Under the pieces are notes generated by a model, which was not told where the DNA came from, did no database searches, and saw nothing but the letters and a program-made list of their open reading frames with translations. DNA of 64,000 nucleotides from positions 248,001-312,000 of the forward strand of contig JAWKMR010000004.1 in assembly GCA_041392125.1 (NCBI GenBank). The letters run 5' to 3'. Below are positions 8,464 to 17,418 of this stretch, one piece after another. This stretch comes from Halomarinibacterium sp041392125 (GTDB lineage Bacteria; Bacteroidota; Bacteroidia; Flavobacteriales; Flavobacteriaceae). The translations under genes and the position numbers were made by a program. How positions within the stretch are numbered: position 1 is the stretch's first letter; each line of letters begins with the position of its first letter.

Positions 8464-8487
8464 GACGAATGAAAAGAAAAAAAGGTT
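8464..8487 (-). promoter_or_regulatory. Candidate ECF promoter upstream of the sigma factor gene
   Basis: On the minus strand AACC (8487-8484), a 16-bp spacer and CGTC (8467-8464) form the usual -35/-10 layout of ECF sigma promoters. The start point would lie about 25-30 bp before the ATG at 8431. The match is short, so chance is not excluded. Confidence 0.4.
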
Positions 8488-8505
8488 GTCTGAAGGTGAA
8501 AAAAA

Positions 8506-9483
8506 TTATTTTTTTCTGTCGATTACATAATTCACCATTAATTCTAAAGCATCTCTATATGGGGATTCCGGGTACTTTTGCAAAATATGAAGTGCTTTTT
8601 CTTGGTATTCTTTCATTTTTGAAATAGCGTATTCCAACCCCCCTATTTCCTTTACAAAAGCAATCACTTCTTTTACACGTTGCTTATTGGTATTCTCATT
8701 TTTTACTGAATTAATAAGCCAATCGTGTTCTTTTTTTGAAGCGTGATTAATGGCATAAATTAAGGGAAGCGTCATTTTCTTTTCTTTAATATCGATCCCC
8801 GTAGGTTTTCCTATAGCCTCATCTCCATAATCGAAAAGATCATCTTTAATTTGAAATGCAATCCCTATTAGCTCACCAAATTTTCTAAGGTTTTCTACAT
8901 CTTCCCTTTTAGCATTAACCGATTGCGCTCCCATAGCACAACATGCGGCAATGAGTGTTGCCGTTTTTTGCCGAATAATGTCGAAATAGACCTCTTCTGT
9001 AATATCCAGTCTGCGTGCTTTTTCAATTTGAAGCAACTCCCCCTCGCTCATTTCCCGAACGGCTACCGAAATTATTTTCAACAAATCGAAATCGTCATTA
9101 TCTATGGAAAGTAATAACCCTTTGGAAAGTAAATAGTCTCCAACCAGCACAGCAATTTTGTTTTTCCAAAGGGCATTGATAGAGAAAAAGCCACGTCTTC
9201 TATTGCTATCGTCCACGACATCGTCATGCACCAGTGTGGCTGTATGTATTAGCTCTATTACAGAGGCTCCCCGATAGGTGCGCTCATTTACTTGCCCCTC
9301 ATTACACATCTTGGCTATGAGAAACACAAACATGGGGCGCATTTGTTTCCCTTTTCGGTTTACCACATAATGTGTAATTCTATTAAGTAATGCCACTTTA
9401 GTGGACATGGATTGGGAGAACTTTTTTTCAAAAAGTTCCATTTCTGCTTCAATAGGTAATTTTATTTGAGAGACAATCTTCAT
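8506..9483 (-). CDS. Long-chain polyprenyl diphosphate synthase
   Basis: Trans-prenyltransferase of 325 residues that extends allylic diphosphates with isopentenyl diphosphate, probably for the menaquinone side chain. The first aspartate-rich motif DDVVDD is at about residues 87-92, and the second, KDDLFDYGDE, is near 217. The other catalytic segments, GKQMRP and KKMTLPLIYA, are present. Exact chain length cannot be read from sequence; octaprenyl or heptaprenyl synthase is likely. It lies 32 bp after rlmN in the transcription frame of its neighbours. Confidence 0.9.
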   Translation of the reverse strand: MKIVSQIKLPIEAEMELFEKKFSQSMSTKVALLNRITHYVVNRKGKQMRPMFVFLIAKMCNEGQVNERTYRGASVIELIHTATLVHDDVVDDSNRRRGFFSINALWKNKIAVLVGDYLLSKGLLLSIDNDDFDLLKIISVAVREMSEGELLQIEKARRLDITEEVYFDIIRQKTATLIAACCAMGAQSVNAKREDVENLRKFGELIGIAFQIKDDLFDYGDEAIGKPTGIDIKEKKMTLPLIYAINHASKKEHDWLINSVKNENTNKQRVKEVIAFVKEIGGLEYAISKMKEYQEKALHILQKYPESPYRDALELMVNYVIDRKK

Positions 9484-9515
9484 TTAATGTAATAAATATA
9501 GCTAATTTATCATCC

Positions 9516-10556
9516 TCAATGCTTATTAGCCAATTGTCCGCAAGCAGCATCGATATCTTTGCCTCTGCTTCTTCTAACGGTGACTGGTATTTTATGAGTT
9601 TCTAATTGTGTGATATATTTTTCTATGGCTGTTGCATCGGCTTGTTTAAAATCACCATGATCAATAGGGTTGTATTCAATTAAATTTACTTTACAAGGTA
9701 CATACTTACAGAATGTTACCAAGGCTTCTATATCTTTGTCTTTATCGTTAATTCCTTTCCAAACCACATATTCATAGGTAATTTTCCTTTTTGTTTTGGA
9801 ATACCAATATTCTAAGGATTCCCGTAAATCGGGCAATGTGAAATTTTTAGCAAAGGGCATAATTTTTTCACGAGTTTCCTGTATGGCAGCATGTAAAGAA
9901 ACTGCTAAGTTGAATTTAACACCATCATCGGCCAGTTTTTTTATCATTTTAGGAACCCCCGATGTAGAAAGGGTAATACGTTTGGGAGACATGTGAAGGC
10001 CTTCATCACTGGTAATCTTTTCAATAGATTCCAAAACATTTTTATAATTCATAAGTGGCTCTCCCATACCCATGAAGACAATATTCGTAAGCGGCCTATT
10101 GTGATACAGCATACTTTCATTATGGATTGCCAGCACCTGATCGAAAATTTCATCGGGATTTAAATTACGCATACGTTTTAATCGTGCGGTGGCGCAAAAT
10201 GTACAATCTAAACTACAACCTACCTGTGAAGATACGCAAGCAGTTGTTCTTTTTGAGGTAGGGATGAGTACCGATTCAACAATTAATCCATCGTGTAAAC
10301 GAACGGCATTTTTAATGGTTCCATCATTACTTTTTTGAAGTGTGTCTACTTGAATATGATTAATAACAAAATTCGCTTCCAGCTGAGTGCGGGTTTGCTT
10401 CGAAAGATTGGTCATCGCCGAAAAATCATGTGCTCCTTTACTCCAAAGCCATTCATACACCTGATTTCCTCTAAAAGCCTTATCGCCAATAGCTACAAAG
10501 AAATCTCGCAGCTGTTCTTTTGAAAGGGCTCTAATGTCTTTTTTTTCTGAAATCAT
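9516..10556 (-). CDS. rlmN: 23S rRNA/tRNA adenine C2-methyltransferase RlmN
   Basis: Radical SAM enzyme that methylates A2503 of 23S rRNA and A37 of some tRNAs. The cluster cysteines C114, C118 and C121 are in GCSLDCTFCATA. The two catalytic cysteines appear as C107 (ACVSSQVG) and C339 (DAACGQLAN). The length of 346 is typical. An intrinsic terminator stands just before the gene, so it is transcribed separately from the protease gene upstream. Confidence 0.96.
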   Translation of the reverse strand: MISEKKDIRALSKEQLRDFFVAIGDKAFRGNQVYEWLWSKGAHDFSAMTNLSKQTRTQLEANFVINHIQVDTLQKSNDGTIKNAVRLHDGLIVESVLIPTSKRTTACVSSQVGCSLDCTFCATARLKRMRNLNPDEIFDQVLAIHNESMLYHNRPLTNIVFMGMGEPLMNYKNVLESIEKITSDEGLHMSPKRITLSTSGVPKMIKKLADDGVKFNLAVSLHAAIQETREKIMPFAKNFTLPDLRESLEYWYSKTKRKITYEYVVWKGINDKDKDIEALVTFCKYVPCKVNLIEYNPIDHGDFKQADATAIEKYITQLETHKIPVTVRRSRGKDIDAACGQLANKH

Positions 10557-10571
10557 TTGGCAAAATTACCC

Positions 10572-10598
10572 AAAAAAACCTCTTAAAGTAAGAGGTTT
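10572..10598 (-). terminator. Intrinsic terminator after the secreted protease gene
   Basis: Minus-strand hairpin AACCTCT/AGAGGTT followed by seven T residues, between the protease stop and the rlmN start. Confidence 0.75.
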
Positions 10599-10625
10599 AA
10601 AAAATATCCTATTATAAGAAAAGTA

Positions 10626-12275
10626 CTATCGGGAAATTAGTATCTTTTTAGTAATGTTATCTTTGGTGTCTTCATCGATTAATTGCAGAAAATAAATACC
10701 TTCCGGATAATCTTCAATAAGCAATCTGTTTTCAGAATTAGACATACTACCATTTTTTAATTCCTGACCCAGCATATTGAAAAAGCGATAACTTAAATTT
10801 GGGTAGCGCATATTCATCACCATAATTTCGTTAGAAGCCGGATTAGGATAAATTAATAATTCTCCTGTAAATTCAAATTCCCCAATGGTTAATGAATTTT
10901 CTATAGTGTCAATCTGATTTTGTCCTGTTTGTAGAGGGTCCAGCCAATCTCTCAAGCGTGTTTCAGGAGTTGTTCCTGCATTCCAGGAAATCCCTATTCT
11001 ACCATAAATATCGTAGTCATTATTGTTTTCAACACCATTACAAAACGACTGTCCTGCATATAATTGCCCAATAATTCTTCCTTGGTCGTTAAACAATGGA
11101 GAACCGGAAGAACCACTTTCTGTAGTGCCAATTTCCCATCCATTACCATTCCCGGAAGTGACTCCTTTAATGAGCCATACTTTAACACCATTGGCCTCAT
11201 CTTTAATGGCTCTATCATTGTCTCTGCAAATCTTCATGATATCTCCATTAGGGTGGTGAATTCCTACTTGAAATTGTGGCTGTGTATCACTTTTATCCCA
11301 TCCGGCAAATGCAACATCCCAAGTAGAGGGAATGGGGTTAAAAAGCTCTACCAAAGCAAAATCTGTTGTGGGATTGTGGGCTTTAAGTTCAGCACCACTC
11401 ATAGTAAAATTAGATTGAATATCGCCACTGTCGCTTTCTTCTCCACACACAGGATTTGGGCTTACCCAGTTAAAACGTACCGACCAAAATGCGGGATCTG
11501 AATTTTCCAAACAATGGTTAGCCGTAAGTAAATACGGTTTTTTATCTAGTGATGTATTATTGATTAAAGCAGCCGAGCAAAGATGTCCGTTTCCTAAATT
11601 TAGCAGGGCAACTGTTTTTTTAAGGATGTCTTTTTTACTTTCAAAATCACTTCCCACAGAGCAATTTACATCGTAGTTACAGTCGCCGGAATCTCCCAAA
11701 CCTCTTTCTCCTTCCAATAGAGCACGCACCCGACCCATGCGATAGCCATGTATTACACTTCCAATTTCTATAGTTGCAGGACTTGATGTATTTGCGGGTT
11801 GAAAATATTCAACCACAATAACTTCCCCTTCAATAAACCAAGAGCCTAGCACATTAGAATTTCTATTATTTTCTTGTGTATAAACTTTTGAAAAATCGGA
11901 TTTTTCCTGATTGTACATTTGCAAAGTAGCTCCCTCAGGAAGTCTAAAATGGTCAAAATTAACTCCTAAATTAAGTGCCTCCGGAGACTTTATCGCGACT
12001 CTCCAGAGTTTACTTCCTCCCTCTAAAAGAGTCCAAACACCACTTGTCTGAAAATCTAATACAATAGGGCGAGTGACACCATAACGCCAAGGAAGGGTTT
12101 TATCCAAATCATTAATGCTATCTTCAATGGCAAGAGCCTCTAAGTCTATAGGAGGTAATTCAATGGGAGGAATATCGCCTAATTGCAACTGCCAACTCAA
12201 AGGAGTTTTAAGCCCTTGCGACAGCGCAGAAAAAAAAGAAACCGATAAAAGAAGTAAAAATAACGTTCTTTTCAT
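10626..12275 (-). CDS. Secreted trypsin-fold serine protease with type IX sorting domain
   Basis: A 549-residue exported protease resembling lysyl endopeptidases. It has a signal peptide (to about residue 19), a beta-rich pro-region, and an S1 catalytic domain with His in LLTANHCLEN, Asp in TTDFALVEL and Ser in TESGSSGSPLF. Cysteine pairs in the catalytic part suggest disulfides. The C-terminal ~75 residues are a type IX sorting domain (LLIYPNPASNEI ... KKILISR), so it should be exported and probably anchored or released by the gliding-linked type IX system. Cleavage after Lys is inferred from resemblance only. Confidence 0.88.
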   Translation of the reverse strand: MKRTLFLLLLSVSFFSALSQGLKTPLSWQLQLGDIPPIELPPIDLEALAIEDSINDLDKTLPWRYGVTRPIVLDFQTSGVWTLLEGGSKLWRVAIKSPEALNLGVNFDHFRLPEGATLQMYNQEKSDFSKVYTQENNRNSNVLGSWFIEGEVIVVEYFQPANTSSPATIEIGSVIHGYRMGRVRALLEGERGLGDSGDCNYDVNCSVGSDFESKKDILKKTVALLNLGNGHLCSAALINNTSLDKKPYLLTANHCLENSDPAFWSVRFNWVSPNPVCGEESDSGDIQSNFTMSGAELKAHNPTTDFALVELFNPIPSTWDVAFAGWDKSDTQPQFQVGIHHPNGDIMKICRDNDRAIKDEANGVKVWLIKGVTSGNGNGWEIGTTESGSSGSPLFNDQGRIIGQLYAGQSFCNGVENNNDYDIYGRIGISWNAGTTPETRLRDWLDPLQTGQNQIDTIENSLTIGEFEFTGELLIYPNPASNEIMVMNMRYPNLSYRFFNMLGQELKNGSMSNSENRLLIEDYPEGIYFLQLIDEDTKDNITKKILISR

Positions 12276-12344
12276 CTTTAACTAGGCTAGTTATCAATTA
12301 ACTAAGATACGTTTTTATTTTGAATAGCAACAAAATCTTATTCA

Positions 12345-12373
12345 TAAAAAAAGCCCTGCGAAATAGGGCTTTA
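12345..12373 (-). terminator. Intrinsic terminator after queA
   Basis: Minus-strand stem AAAGCCCTAT/CGCAGGGCTTT with a T-run, 20 bp after the queA stop. Confidence 0.8.
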
Positions 12374-12394
12374 TAATTATATAAAAAATGTAAC

Positions 12395-13450
12395 CTAAAT
12401 AATCAACATGGCATCACCGTAGCTATAAAAACGATACTTTTCTTTAATTGCTTCGGCATAGGCCTCTTTTATTAAATCATGTCCTGCAAAAGCAGAAATC
12501 ATCATCAATAAGGTAGATTTTGGTGTATGGAAATTAGTCACCATACAATTGGCGATACTAAAATCGTAAGGTGGGAAAATAAACTTATTGGTCCAGCCGG
12601 AATAAGGATTCAATGTGGCACCCGAAGAAACCGAACTCTCTAAAGCTCGCATCACTGTTGTTCCCACTGCACAAACGCGCTTTTTCTCTTTAATTCCTTT
12701 ATTAATTGTTGCCACAGCAGCATCATTAATAATCATTTCTTCCGAGTCCATTTTATGCTTCGAAAGGTCTTCTACCTCTACCGGGCTAAAGGTACCCAAG
12801 CCCACATGAAGGGTCACTTCAGCAAAGTTAACACCTTTAATTTCCAGGCGCTTCATTAAATGTTTTGAGAAATGAAGTCCGGCAGTTGGAGCTGCTACAG
12901 CACCTTCATTTTTTGCATAAATAGTTTGGTACCGTTCTGCATCTTCGGGTTCAACCTCTCTTTTTATGTACTTTGGTAGTGGTGTTTCACCAAGTTCAAT
13001 TAATTTATTTCTGAATTCTTCATACGAGCCATCGTATAAAAAACGAAGTGTTCTTCCGCGTGAGGTGGTATTGTCTATCACTTCAGCTACTAAAGACTCA
13101 TCATCTCCAAAATATAATTTATTTCCAATTCTTATTTTACGCGCAGGATCTACCAAAACATCCCAAAGGCGTGTTTCAGAATTCAATTCACGTAGTAAAA
13201 AAACCTCAATACGAGCGCCTGTTTTTTCTTTATTTCCAAAAAGTCTCGCCGGAAACACTTTGGTATTGTTTAGTACCAGAACATCATCTTCTTCAAAGTA
13301 ATCAATAAGATCCTTAAACATTTTATGCTCAATAGAGTTCTTTTTGCGGTCTAATACCATTAAACGAGCATCGTCCCTATTGGGCGCAGGATATTCAGCT
13401 AATAAATCAGTTGGTAAATTAAAGTTAAAATTGGATAATTTCATTCCCAT
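12395..13450 (-). CDS. queA: tRNA preQ1(34) S-adenosylmethionine ribosyltransferase-isomerase QueA
   Basis: Transfers and rearranges the ribosyl group of SAM onto preQ1 at tRNA position 34, giving epoxyqueuosine. The protein of about 350 residues shows conserved segments MKLSNFNFNLP, DVLVLNNTKVFPARL, PTAGLHFS and NFHTPKSTLLM. Two in-frame ATGs compete, at 13450 and 13444; the second gives the usual MKLSxF start. A promoter with a full TATATTTG element lies 27 bp upstream. Confidence 0.95.
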   Translation of the reverse strand: MGMKLSNFNFNLPTDLLAEYPAPNRDDARLMVLDRKKNSIEHKMFKDLIDYFEEDDVLVLNNTKVFPARLFGNKEKTGARIEVFLLRELNSETRLWDVLVDPARKIRIGNKLYFGDDESLVAEVIDNTTSRGRTLRFLYDGSYEEFRNKLIELGETPLPKYIKREVEPEDAERYQTIYAKNEGAVAAPTAGLHFSKHLMKRLEIKGVNFAEVTLHVGLGTFSPVEVEDLSKHKMDSEEMIINDAAVATINKGIKEKKRVCAVGTTVMRALESSVSSGATLNPYSGWTNKFIFPPYDFSIANCMVTNFHTPKSTLLMMISAFAGHDLIKEAYAEAIKEKYRFYSYGDAMLII

Positions 13451-13476
13451 AGTGATGGCTTTTATTTTTGAAACGG

Positions 13477-13508
13477 CAAATATACAACCTCCACATAGGG
13501 GTTGTCAA
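13477..13508 (-). promoter_or_regulatory. Promoter of queA with inverted repeat in the spacer
   Basis: On the minus strand TTG (13508-13506), a 21-bp spacer and TATATTTG (13484-13477) match the Bacteroidota promoter. Within the spacer a 6-bp inverted repeat, ACAACC/GGTTGT with a 10-bp gap (13484-13505), could be an operator. It is not a terminator, since no T-run follows. Confidence 0.5.
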
Positions 13509-13523
13509 GTAAAAGAAGATTTA

Positions 13524-14756
13524 TTATTTAATTTGAATAGAAAACCCCAATTTTTCCAAGTCCTGCCAGAAGGTTGGAAACGATTTTGAAACTACTTCGG
13601 GATCTTCAATTTGAAGGGCTGTTTTTAAAGCTAACGGGGCAAATGCCATGGCCATACGGTGGTCGTTGTAGGTGGCTATAATGCTGTTCTCAACAAGCTT
13701 TTCAGAAGGAAATAGTGAAAGACTATCTTCGGTAACATTAACCGTAGCGCCCATTTTTTCAAGTTCGGTTTGTAGCGCCAAAAGTCTATCGGTTTCCTTT
13801 ATTTTAAGCGTATGAAGTCCTGTTAGATGACACGCAACACCCAATCCGAAACAGGTTACGGCGATAGTTTGAGCAATATCCGGAGTGTTGACCAAATGAA
13901 GGCTCACAGCTTTAGGAAGTTTAGATTTGTCTTTTGAAAGTTTTAAGCTATTTTCCTTCGGAAAAAATTCTGTTGTAACACCCAACTGTTCATAGATTTC
14001 AGCCAACGCTGCATCTCCTTGCAAACTGGGGTAACGATAACTTTTTAAAGAAATTTCTAGTCCTTCAGAAAGTGCCACAATACTATAAAAATAAGAGGCC
14101 GAACTCCAGTCTGACTCTACCACAACGGTTTGCTTATTGATGCTTTTTTGGGGGAGTATTGTGATGGTATTTTCCGAAAAAGTACTTTCAATTCCTACTT
14201 GCTCCAGTAAGGCTAAGGTCATCGTAAGATAAGGTAGAGAAGTGATTTCACCTTCCAAAGAAAGTATAAGTCCGTTAGGAAGAGAGGATGCTACCAGTAA
14301 CAGTGCAGAAAGATACTGACTACTGGTATTTGCAGCTACGGAAACTTGATTTTTTATTAGTTTTTTACCTTTAATTTTAAGGGGTGGAAAGCCTTCTTTT
14401 TTTTCATATTCAATGTTAGCCCCTAAATCTCTTAAAGCATCTACCAAAATGGCAATAGGCCGCTCTTGCATTCGGGTGCTTCCGGTTAAAGCAACCTCTA
14501 CATTTTCTTTTGTGGCAAAATAGGCGGTTAAAAACCGCATGGCAGTACCGGCATGGTGAATATCTACTATACTTTCAGAAGATTGCAACGCCTTTTGAAG
14601 ATATTGTGTATCGTCACTTTCCGAAAGATTTTCAATTGTAATCTGAGGATACAAAACCTGCAGAATAAGTAGTCTATTCGATTCACTTTTGGAACCCGTA
14701 ATCTGAATTTCAAAAGCTTTGTTAGGTAGTTTAGTATGACGTAAGAGTGCTTTCAA
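13524..14756 (-). CDS. aroA: 3-phosphoshikimate 1-carboxyvinyltransferase (EPSP synthase)
   Basis: Sixth step of the shikimate pathway: joins shikimate 3-phosphate and phosphoenolpyruvate. The protein is 410 residues, slightly short for the family. Visible motifs: GSKSESNRLLIL, HAGTAMRFLTAYF, SSQYLSALLL, KETDRLLALQTELEKMGA and NDHRMAMAFAPLAL. It is the last gene of a tightly packed run with the small membrane protein upstream (1-bp gap). Its product feeds chorismate to the pheA-aroG operon elsewhere in the window. Confidence 0.95.
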   Translation of the reverse strand: MKALLRHTKLPNKAFEIQITGSKSESNRLLILQVLYPQITIENLSESDDTQYLQKALQSSESIVDIHHAGTAMRFLTAYFATKENVEVALTGSTRMQERPIAILVDALRDLGANIEYEKKEGFPPLKIKGKKLIKNQVSVAANTSSQYLSALLLVASSLPNGLILSLEGEITSLPYLTMTLALLEQVGIESTFSENTITILPQKSINKQTVVVESDWSSASYFYSIVALSEGLEISLKSYRYPSLQGDAALAEIYEQLGVTTEFFPKENSLKLSKDKSKLPKAVSLHLVNTPDIAQTIAVTCFGLGVACHLTGLHTLKIKETDRLLALQTELEKMGATVNVTEDSLSLFPSEKLVENSIIATYNDHRMAMAFAPLALKTALQIEDPEVVSKSFPTFWQDLEKLGFSIQIK

Positions 14757-14757
14757 A

Positions 14758-14991
14758 TTAGCGTTGTTTCTCTTTCAATTTTTTCCAAAATTTTCCGTAG
14801 GTAACAAAAAAACCATACAAAAACCCTCCTAATAGTATCGCTAATAGATAGGTAATTGGACTTTCTGAAAGAAATGAAAAACTAAATTTTGAGAGCATCC
14901 ATTTAAAAATAGTAAAGAGAAAAGCAAAAGCAATAGCAAGAGAAACCACCGATTTCCAGAACCCTTCGTGACCAATAATTTTTTTAAACAT
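14758..14991 (-). CDS. Small two-span membrane protein
   Basis: A 77-residue protein with two hydrophobic segments (about 15-33 and 46-64) and a very basic C-terminus, KFWKKLKEKQR. It sits one base from aroA and one base from the MazG-like gene, so it is almost surely in their operon. No family with a known function is recognised. Confidence 0.7.
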   Translation of the reverse strand: MFKKIIGHEGFWKSVVSLAIAFAFLFTIFKWMLSKFSFSFLSESPITYLLAILLGGFLYGFFVTYGKFWKKLKEKQR

Positions 14992-14992
14992 G

Positions 14993-15319
14993 TTATTTTA
15001 GCTTTTCGTTATTGTGATGACGATTATGATCTCGCTTTGTTTTTTTCTCCATTTTTTGAAGAAAAGCTTCCTGCAAATCGACCCCGGTTTGATTAGCAAG
15101 ACATAGTACCACAAAGACCACATCGGCCAGTTCCTCGCCTAAATCTTTCTCCTTATCGCTTTCCTTTTCACTTTGCTCCCCATATCTTCGTGCAATTATA
15201 CGAGCCACTTCTCCAACTTCCTCGGTGAGTTGCGCCATGTTGGTCAATTCATTAAAATAGCGAACGCCGTGTTTTTTGATCCATTCATCAACCTGTTTTT
15301 GGGCATTTTTAAGATCCAT
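14993..15319 (-). CDS. MazG-like nucleotide pyrophosphohydrolase
   Basis: A 108-residue all-alpha NTP pyrophosphohydrolase of the MazG/dUTPase-like superfamily. The metal-binding pattern is visible as EVGEVARI followed by GEELADVVFVV. Such enzymes hydrolyse (d)NTPs, often non-canonical ones. Its start is 2 bp from the stop of the DUF3857 gene upstream, and it is packed against the small membrane protein downstream. Confidence 0.88.
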   Translation of the reverse strand: MDLKNAQKQVDEWIKKHGVRYFNELTNMAQLTEEVGEVARIIARRYGEQSEKESDKEKDLGEELADVVFVVLCLANQTGVDLQEAFLQKMEKKTKRDHNRHHNNEKLK

Positions 15320-15321
15320 AA

Positions 15322-17331
15322 TTACAATTTTGAAAACACTATTTTTTCTTTTTGTTTATCGACCATAGTTTGGTAAAATTCTTTTAGAGATTGGTAGTTC
15401 TCTGCTGCTTCGGAAGCGTTATTAACTCCTAAATTCATCATTAATTGAATTAAATTTCCCCTTTGAGATAGTAAATATTTGAATTCATATTCATTTTCCC
15501 CTACCACAAAATTGGCGTTTTCCGGAATACTTTTAACTTGATATCCTTGAGGAATCTCAATAGTAAAAATGATTCTATCAAGTTGTGCATACCCAAATTC
15601 AACAGGGTATTTTCTATCATTGAGTTTAAATGGGTTTTCGTTTAGTGCCAAAAATACCATAGGGCTTATATAGTATTCATCATTTATTTCTTCCACGAAA
15701 TCTGAAGCTACAAAATTACATACCATCTTAAGGGGCTGATAAGGGTTATCTATCTCCGAAAATTCAAGGTTTGAAATTTGTACATTTTTAAAGTCAAATT
15801 TATTTATCGCCTCGGTAGTTGTAAGTCCTTTAAAAGTATTTCTCTTTTCCAAGGCTCTGTTACCTGTAAATTGAGCTTTTATTTCACCTTCGACCTCCAG
15901 ATTTTCATTAATTTTAGCTGAACATATATAGGCCGATTGACTTTTTTCGTTGGTTTGAAGCGGCACCCAATTGGAGGCACCACTTTCCCAAATCATTACC
16001 CCTTGCCAATTAAGTAATTCTTCATCCAAAACATTGGGAGTGGCATTTTTATTAGTAGCATCCATAAGCATTAGACCCTCTGGAAGCTCTACCGAAGAAA
16101 TAACATAATTAAATCCGCTTCGGGTAGGAAAAATTGGAATTCCGTTTGTCTTGGTACTTAATAAGATTGGATTAGATTTTAATCCGGCATGACGAAGCAT
16201 GGCGGTAAGCATTAAGTTAATTTCGGGTGTACTTCCAATACCACTTTTATAGGCTTCTTTTACCCCGTCATCACAATACACTCCAAGATATTTGTTCCAG
16301 TTCATTTTCCCTTTTACAAATTCAAAAACTTTTATAGCCTTTTCCTTTTGGTTTGAAATACCAGTTAAAAGCTGGTCAATATCTTCTTCAAAATATTTTT
16401 CTTTACTTAATTGACCTCCAAATGCATCCGATTCATAAATAGCCTTCGTAACCGCTTCCCAGTTTGTGGCATACATTTTAAATGGTGAGTTTGGAAAACG
16501 AGTAAACTCCAATTCAAAAGTAATGGAAGAGGTATAATTATCTAAATTTCCTGAATAGGATTCTTCAATAATAGGTTCTACATCTTTCAGTTCAACCTGA
16601 TAAATATTTTCTTTGAATTTTACTGTTTGGCGCTCATTCGTTGCTACTGCTCTATCTGTATCTAATGCAGATTTTGTGTATGTATAATCCAAGCTTCGCT
16701 CTCTACTATCTTGCTTTACGTCATAAAATATCCAACCCCTTCTATGGTTTTTGTAATTTAAATATTCGGGAGTTCTGAAGTCTACATAGACTTTATTAAC
16801 AGGTATTGTTTCTTGAAAACGATAGGTATCAATACTCCCTATAAGAGGAGATTTCATCATGTATTGATATTCAATGACACAACCTTCTTTTAAAGCAGGC
16901 ATTGCAAACTTATAAGTCTTCCTGTACTTGGTTTGCTTTTCTTCAAAGATACCACTTCTACCTAATTTGGTTTCTTCAATTTTCCCATTATCTGCTAGGG
17001 TATACGTATAGCCTTTTAGACTACTTATGTCTTCTTTATAACGGTTGGATTCATCATAGAGATACAATTCAACATTTCCCCAATCAAAACCTTCTTTTTT
17101 ATAAATTTTTATTCTTTCAAAGACTTCGGTAACAACATAAAACCCATCGTCTTGATTGTAATCAAAATTGGTTTTAATTTCTCTATAAAGTACCGCAGCG
17201 TTACTTTCGGGGTAGATTGGATGTCGTGTTTCTGAAAGCTCTTCTTTGCTTACTTTACCAAATCTAAAATCTTGGGAAAATAAAGGTTGTAAAGAAGTTA
17301 AAACAATAAGACAAGTACATAAAAATTTCAT
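15322..17331 (-). CDS. DUF3857 protein with degenerate transglutaminase domain
   Basis: A 669-residue exported protein (signal peptide ending PLFSQ). It has a DUF3857 beta-rich N-terminal half and a transglutaminase-like core at about 330-460. Where active members have GxGDCxD, it has GIGSTPEINL, and the usual catalytic His region reads FNYVISSVEL; only the third acidic site (LMLMDATN) is kept. It is therefore probably not a working protease or transglutaminase. It lies 87 bp downstream of a longer-range paralogue with the Cys intact. Such proteins are common in Bacteroidota; their role is unclear. Confidence 0.85.
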   Translation of the reverse strand: MKFLCTCLIVLTSLQPLFSQDFRFGKVSKEELSETRHPIYPESNAAVLYREIKTNFDYNQDDGFYVVTEVFERIKIYKKEGFDWGNVELYLYDESNRYKEDISSLKGYTYTLADNGKIEETKLGRSGIFEEKQTKYRKTYKFAMPALKEGCVIEYQYMMKSPLIGSIDTYRFQETIPVNKVYVDFRTPEYLNYKNHRRGWIFYDVKQDSRERSLDYTYTKSALDTDRAVATNERQTVKFKENIYQVELKDVEPIIEESYSGNLDNYTSSITFELEFTRFPNSPFKMYATNWEAVTKAIYESDAFGGQLSKEKYFEEDIDQLLTGISNQKEKAIKVFEFVKGKMNWNKYLGVYCDDGVKEAYKSGIGSTPEINLMLTAMLRHAGLKSNPILLSTKTNGIPIFPTRSGFNYVISSVELPEGLMLMDATNKNATPNVLDEELLNWQGVMIWESGASNWVPLQTNEKSQSAYICSAKINENLEVEGEIKAQFTGNRALEKRNTFKGLTTTEAINKFDFKNVQISNLEFSEIDNPYQPLKMVCNFVASDFVEEINDEYYISPMVFLALNENPFKLNDRKYPVEFGYAQLDRIIFTIEIPQGYQVKSIPENANFVVGENEYEFKYLLSQRGNLIQLMMNLGVNNASEAAENYQSLKEFYQTMVDKQKEKIVFSKL

Positions 17332-17418
17332 AGGAATAAACTATTTGTTAAAGCAGAATACCTTCACGGAAATTCTCTTTAAAGGGTTATTAAAATTTAT
17401 CTTGATATTTCTCAAGGG

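Noticed and set aside
11064..11501. A 145-residue plus-strand frame inside the protease gene
   Set aside because: It is antisense to a protein with a full catalytic triad and sorting domain and has no protein-like features of its own.
13484..13505. ACAACC/GGTTGT hairpin as a terminator upstream of queA
   Set aside because: No T-run follows, and it lies between good -33 and -7 promoter elements; more likely an operator or chance.
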